Shown: in pieces, positions 63,598-64,000 of the stretch | Position numbering within the stretch: the first letter of the stretch is position 1 | Layout of the letters: every line of letters begins with the position of its first letter | From: Acanthochromis polyacanthus | Lineage: Eukaryota > Chordata > Actinopteri > Pomacentridae | Direction of reading: 5' to 3' | DNA: 64,000 nucleotides | NCBI RefSeq assembly: GCF_021347895.1 | Contig: NC_067125.1 | Coordinates: forward strand, 25,921,697-25,985,696 | Notes under the pieces: generated by a model | Told to the model about the DNA's origin: nothing | The model's input: only the letters and a program-made list of their open reading frames with translations | Database searches by the model: none | Position numbers and translations under genes: made by a program

Positions 63598-64000
63598 CTG
63601 AAAAGACAAATAGGTTTTAAGGATCAAAAAGTGACAGCTTATAAATGATATTGTTGTAATAGCAATGCATTACATATTTAATGCAAAACACAAGTGCTTT
63701 TTTCCAATATTTCCCTCCTAAACAACCCTATTTCACATGCATTAATCCAGTAGTTCAAATATCATCAGTGTGAAGTTAGAAAACCTGATGCAAGTAGTGT
63801 TTAACAGCTTGGTATTGCTCAGCACATTTTGAGGCAACACTCCTTTATAGATTTTTATGAGAAAGCCTTCATCTTTATGATGCATTTGACAGTTATTTGA
63901 CCACTGCTATCAATCACAGTTACACGGGTGTCTTTAACACTAGCTGACCTTTTCAACTGGGACATGTGTTGTACATGCTATTCATTCAAATCAGGGGGAG
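63598..64000. other. tyw1 intron at right edge
   Basis: AT-rich intronic sequence on the 5' side of the exon at 63487-63597. No further exon is seen before the window ends. Confidence 0.6.

Overview
The window is vertebrate nuclear DNA, almost certainly from a teleost and probably a percomorph. It is AT-rich, with single exons separated by very long introns, consensus GT-AG splice sites, CpG-rich patches at a likely promoter, (TG)n arrays and many short non-autonomous DNA transposons and tRNA-derived SINEs of the kind common in spiny-rayed fish. There are no operons, rRNAs, CRISPR arrays or prokaryotic features. Most open reading frames are chance or belong to mobile elements.

Two host genes are recognisable, both on the minus strand. 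(1) 3877-3996 is the first coding exon of caln1 (calneuron-1, a neuronal EF-hand calcium sensor). A probable untranslated leader exon ends at 12963, and CpG-rich, promoter-like DNA lies at 12.84-13.87 kb and 14.63-14.98 kb. The rest of caln1 lies off the left edge. The caln1 exon carries an apparent one-base frameshift between two halves that both match calneuron. (2) tyw1 (tRNA wybutosine synthesis, radical-SAM enzyme) contributes its last three coding exons at 63487-63597, 47830-47997 and 38022-38243. These give 166 C-terminal residues and the stop codon in one continuous phase-0 frame. The rest of tyw1 lies off the right edge.

Between caln1 and tyw1 (about 15-37 kb) is a repeat-rich intergenic stretch. 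It holds a nested SINE in an older repeat (16.7-17.1 kb), two inverted, nearly identical ~780-bp TIR elements with perfect 9-bp target duplications (17.3-18.1 and 25.7-26.5 kb), a Tc1-type MITE (18.1-18.5 kb), and a tandem array of about three 917-bp units (34.08-36.81 kb). That array seems to have arisen by unequal recombination between two copies of one dispersed repeat flanking half of a hAT-like element.

The tyw1 introns hold a 517-bp fold-back mariner-like element (45.44-45.96 kb), an 824-bp hAT-like element with a perfect 8-bp target duplication (46.64-47.46 kb), a decayed Tc1-type transposase copy (48.8-49.4 kb), a hAT-like MITE (53.8-54.1 kb), a hAT/BED-finger remnant (56.6-57.2 kb) and a tRNA-derived SINE (59.9-60.2 kb).

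The most noteworthy points are the recombination-born 917-bp array, the inverted pair of unclassified TIR elements carrying a two-CxxC protein fragment, the fold-back mariner derivative and the caln1 frameshift. I found no wholly new gene system. Family names of repeats come from recalled consensus features and need a library search to confirm.
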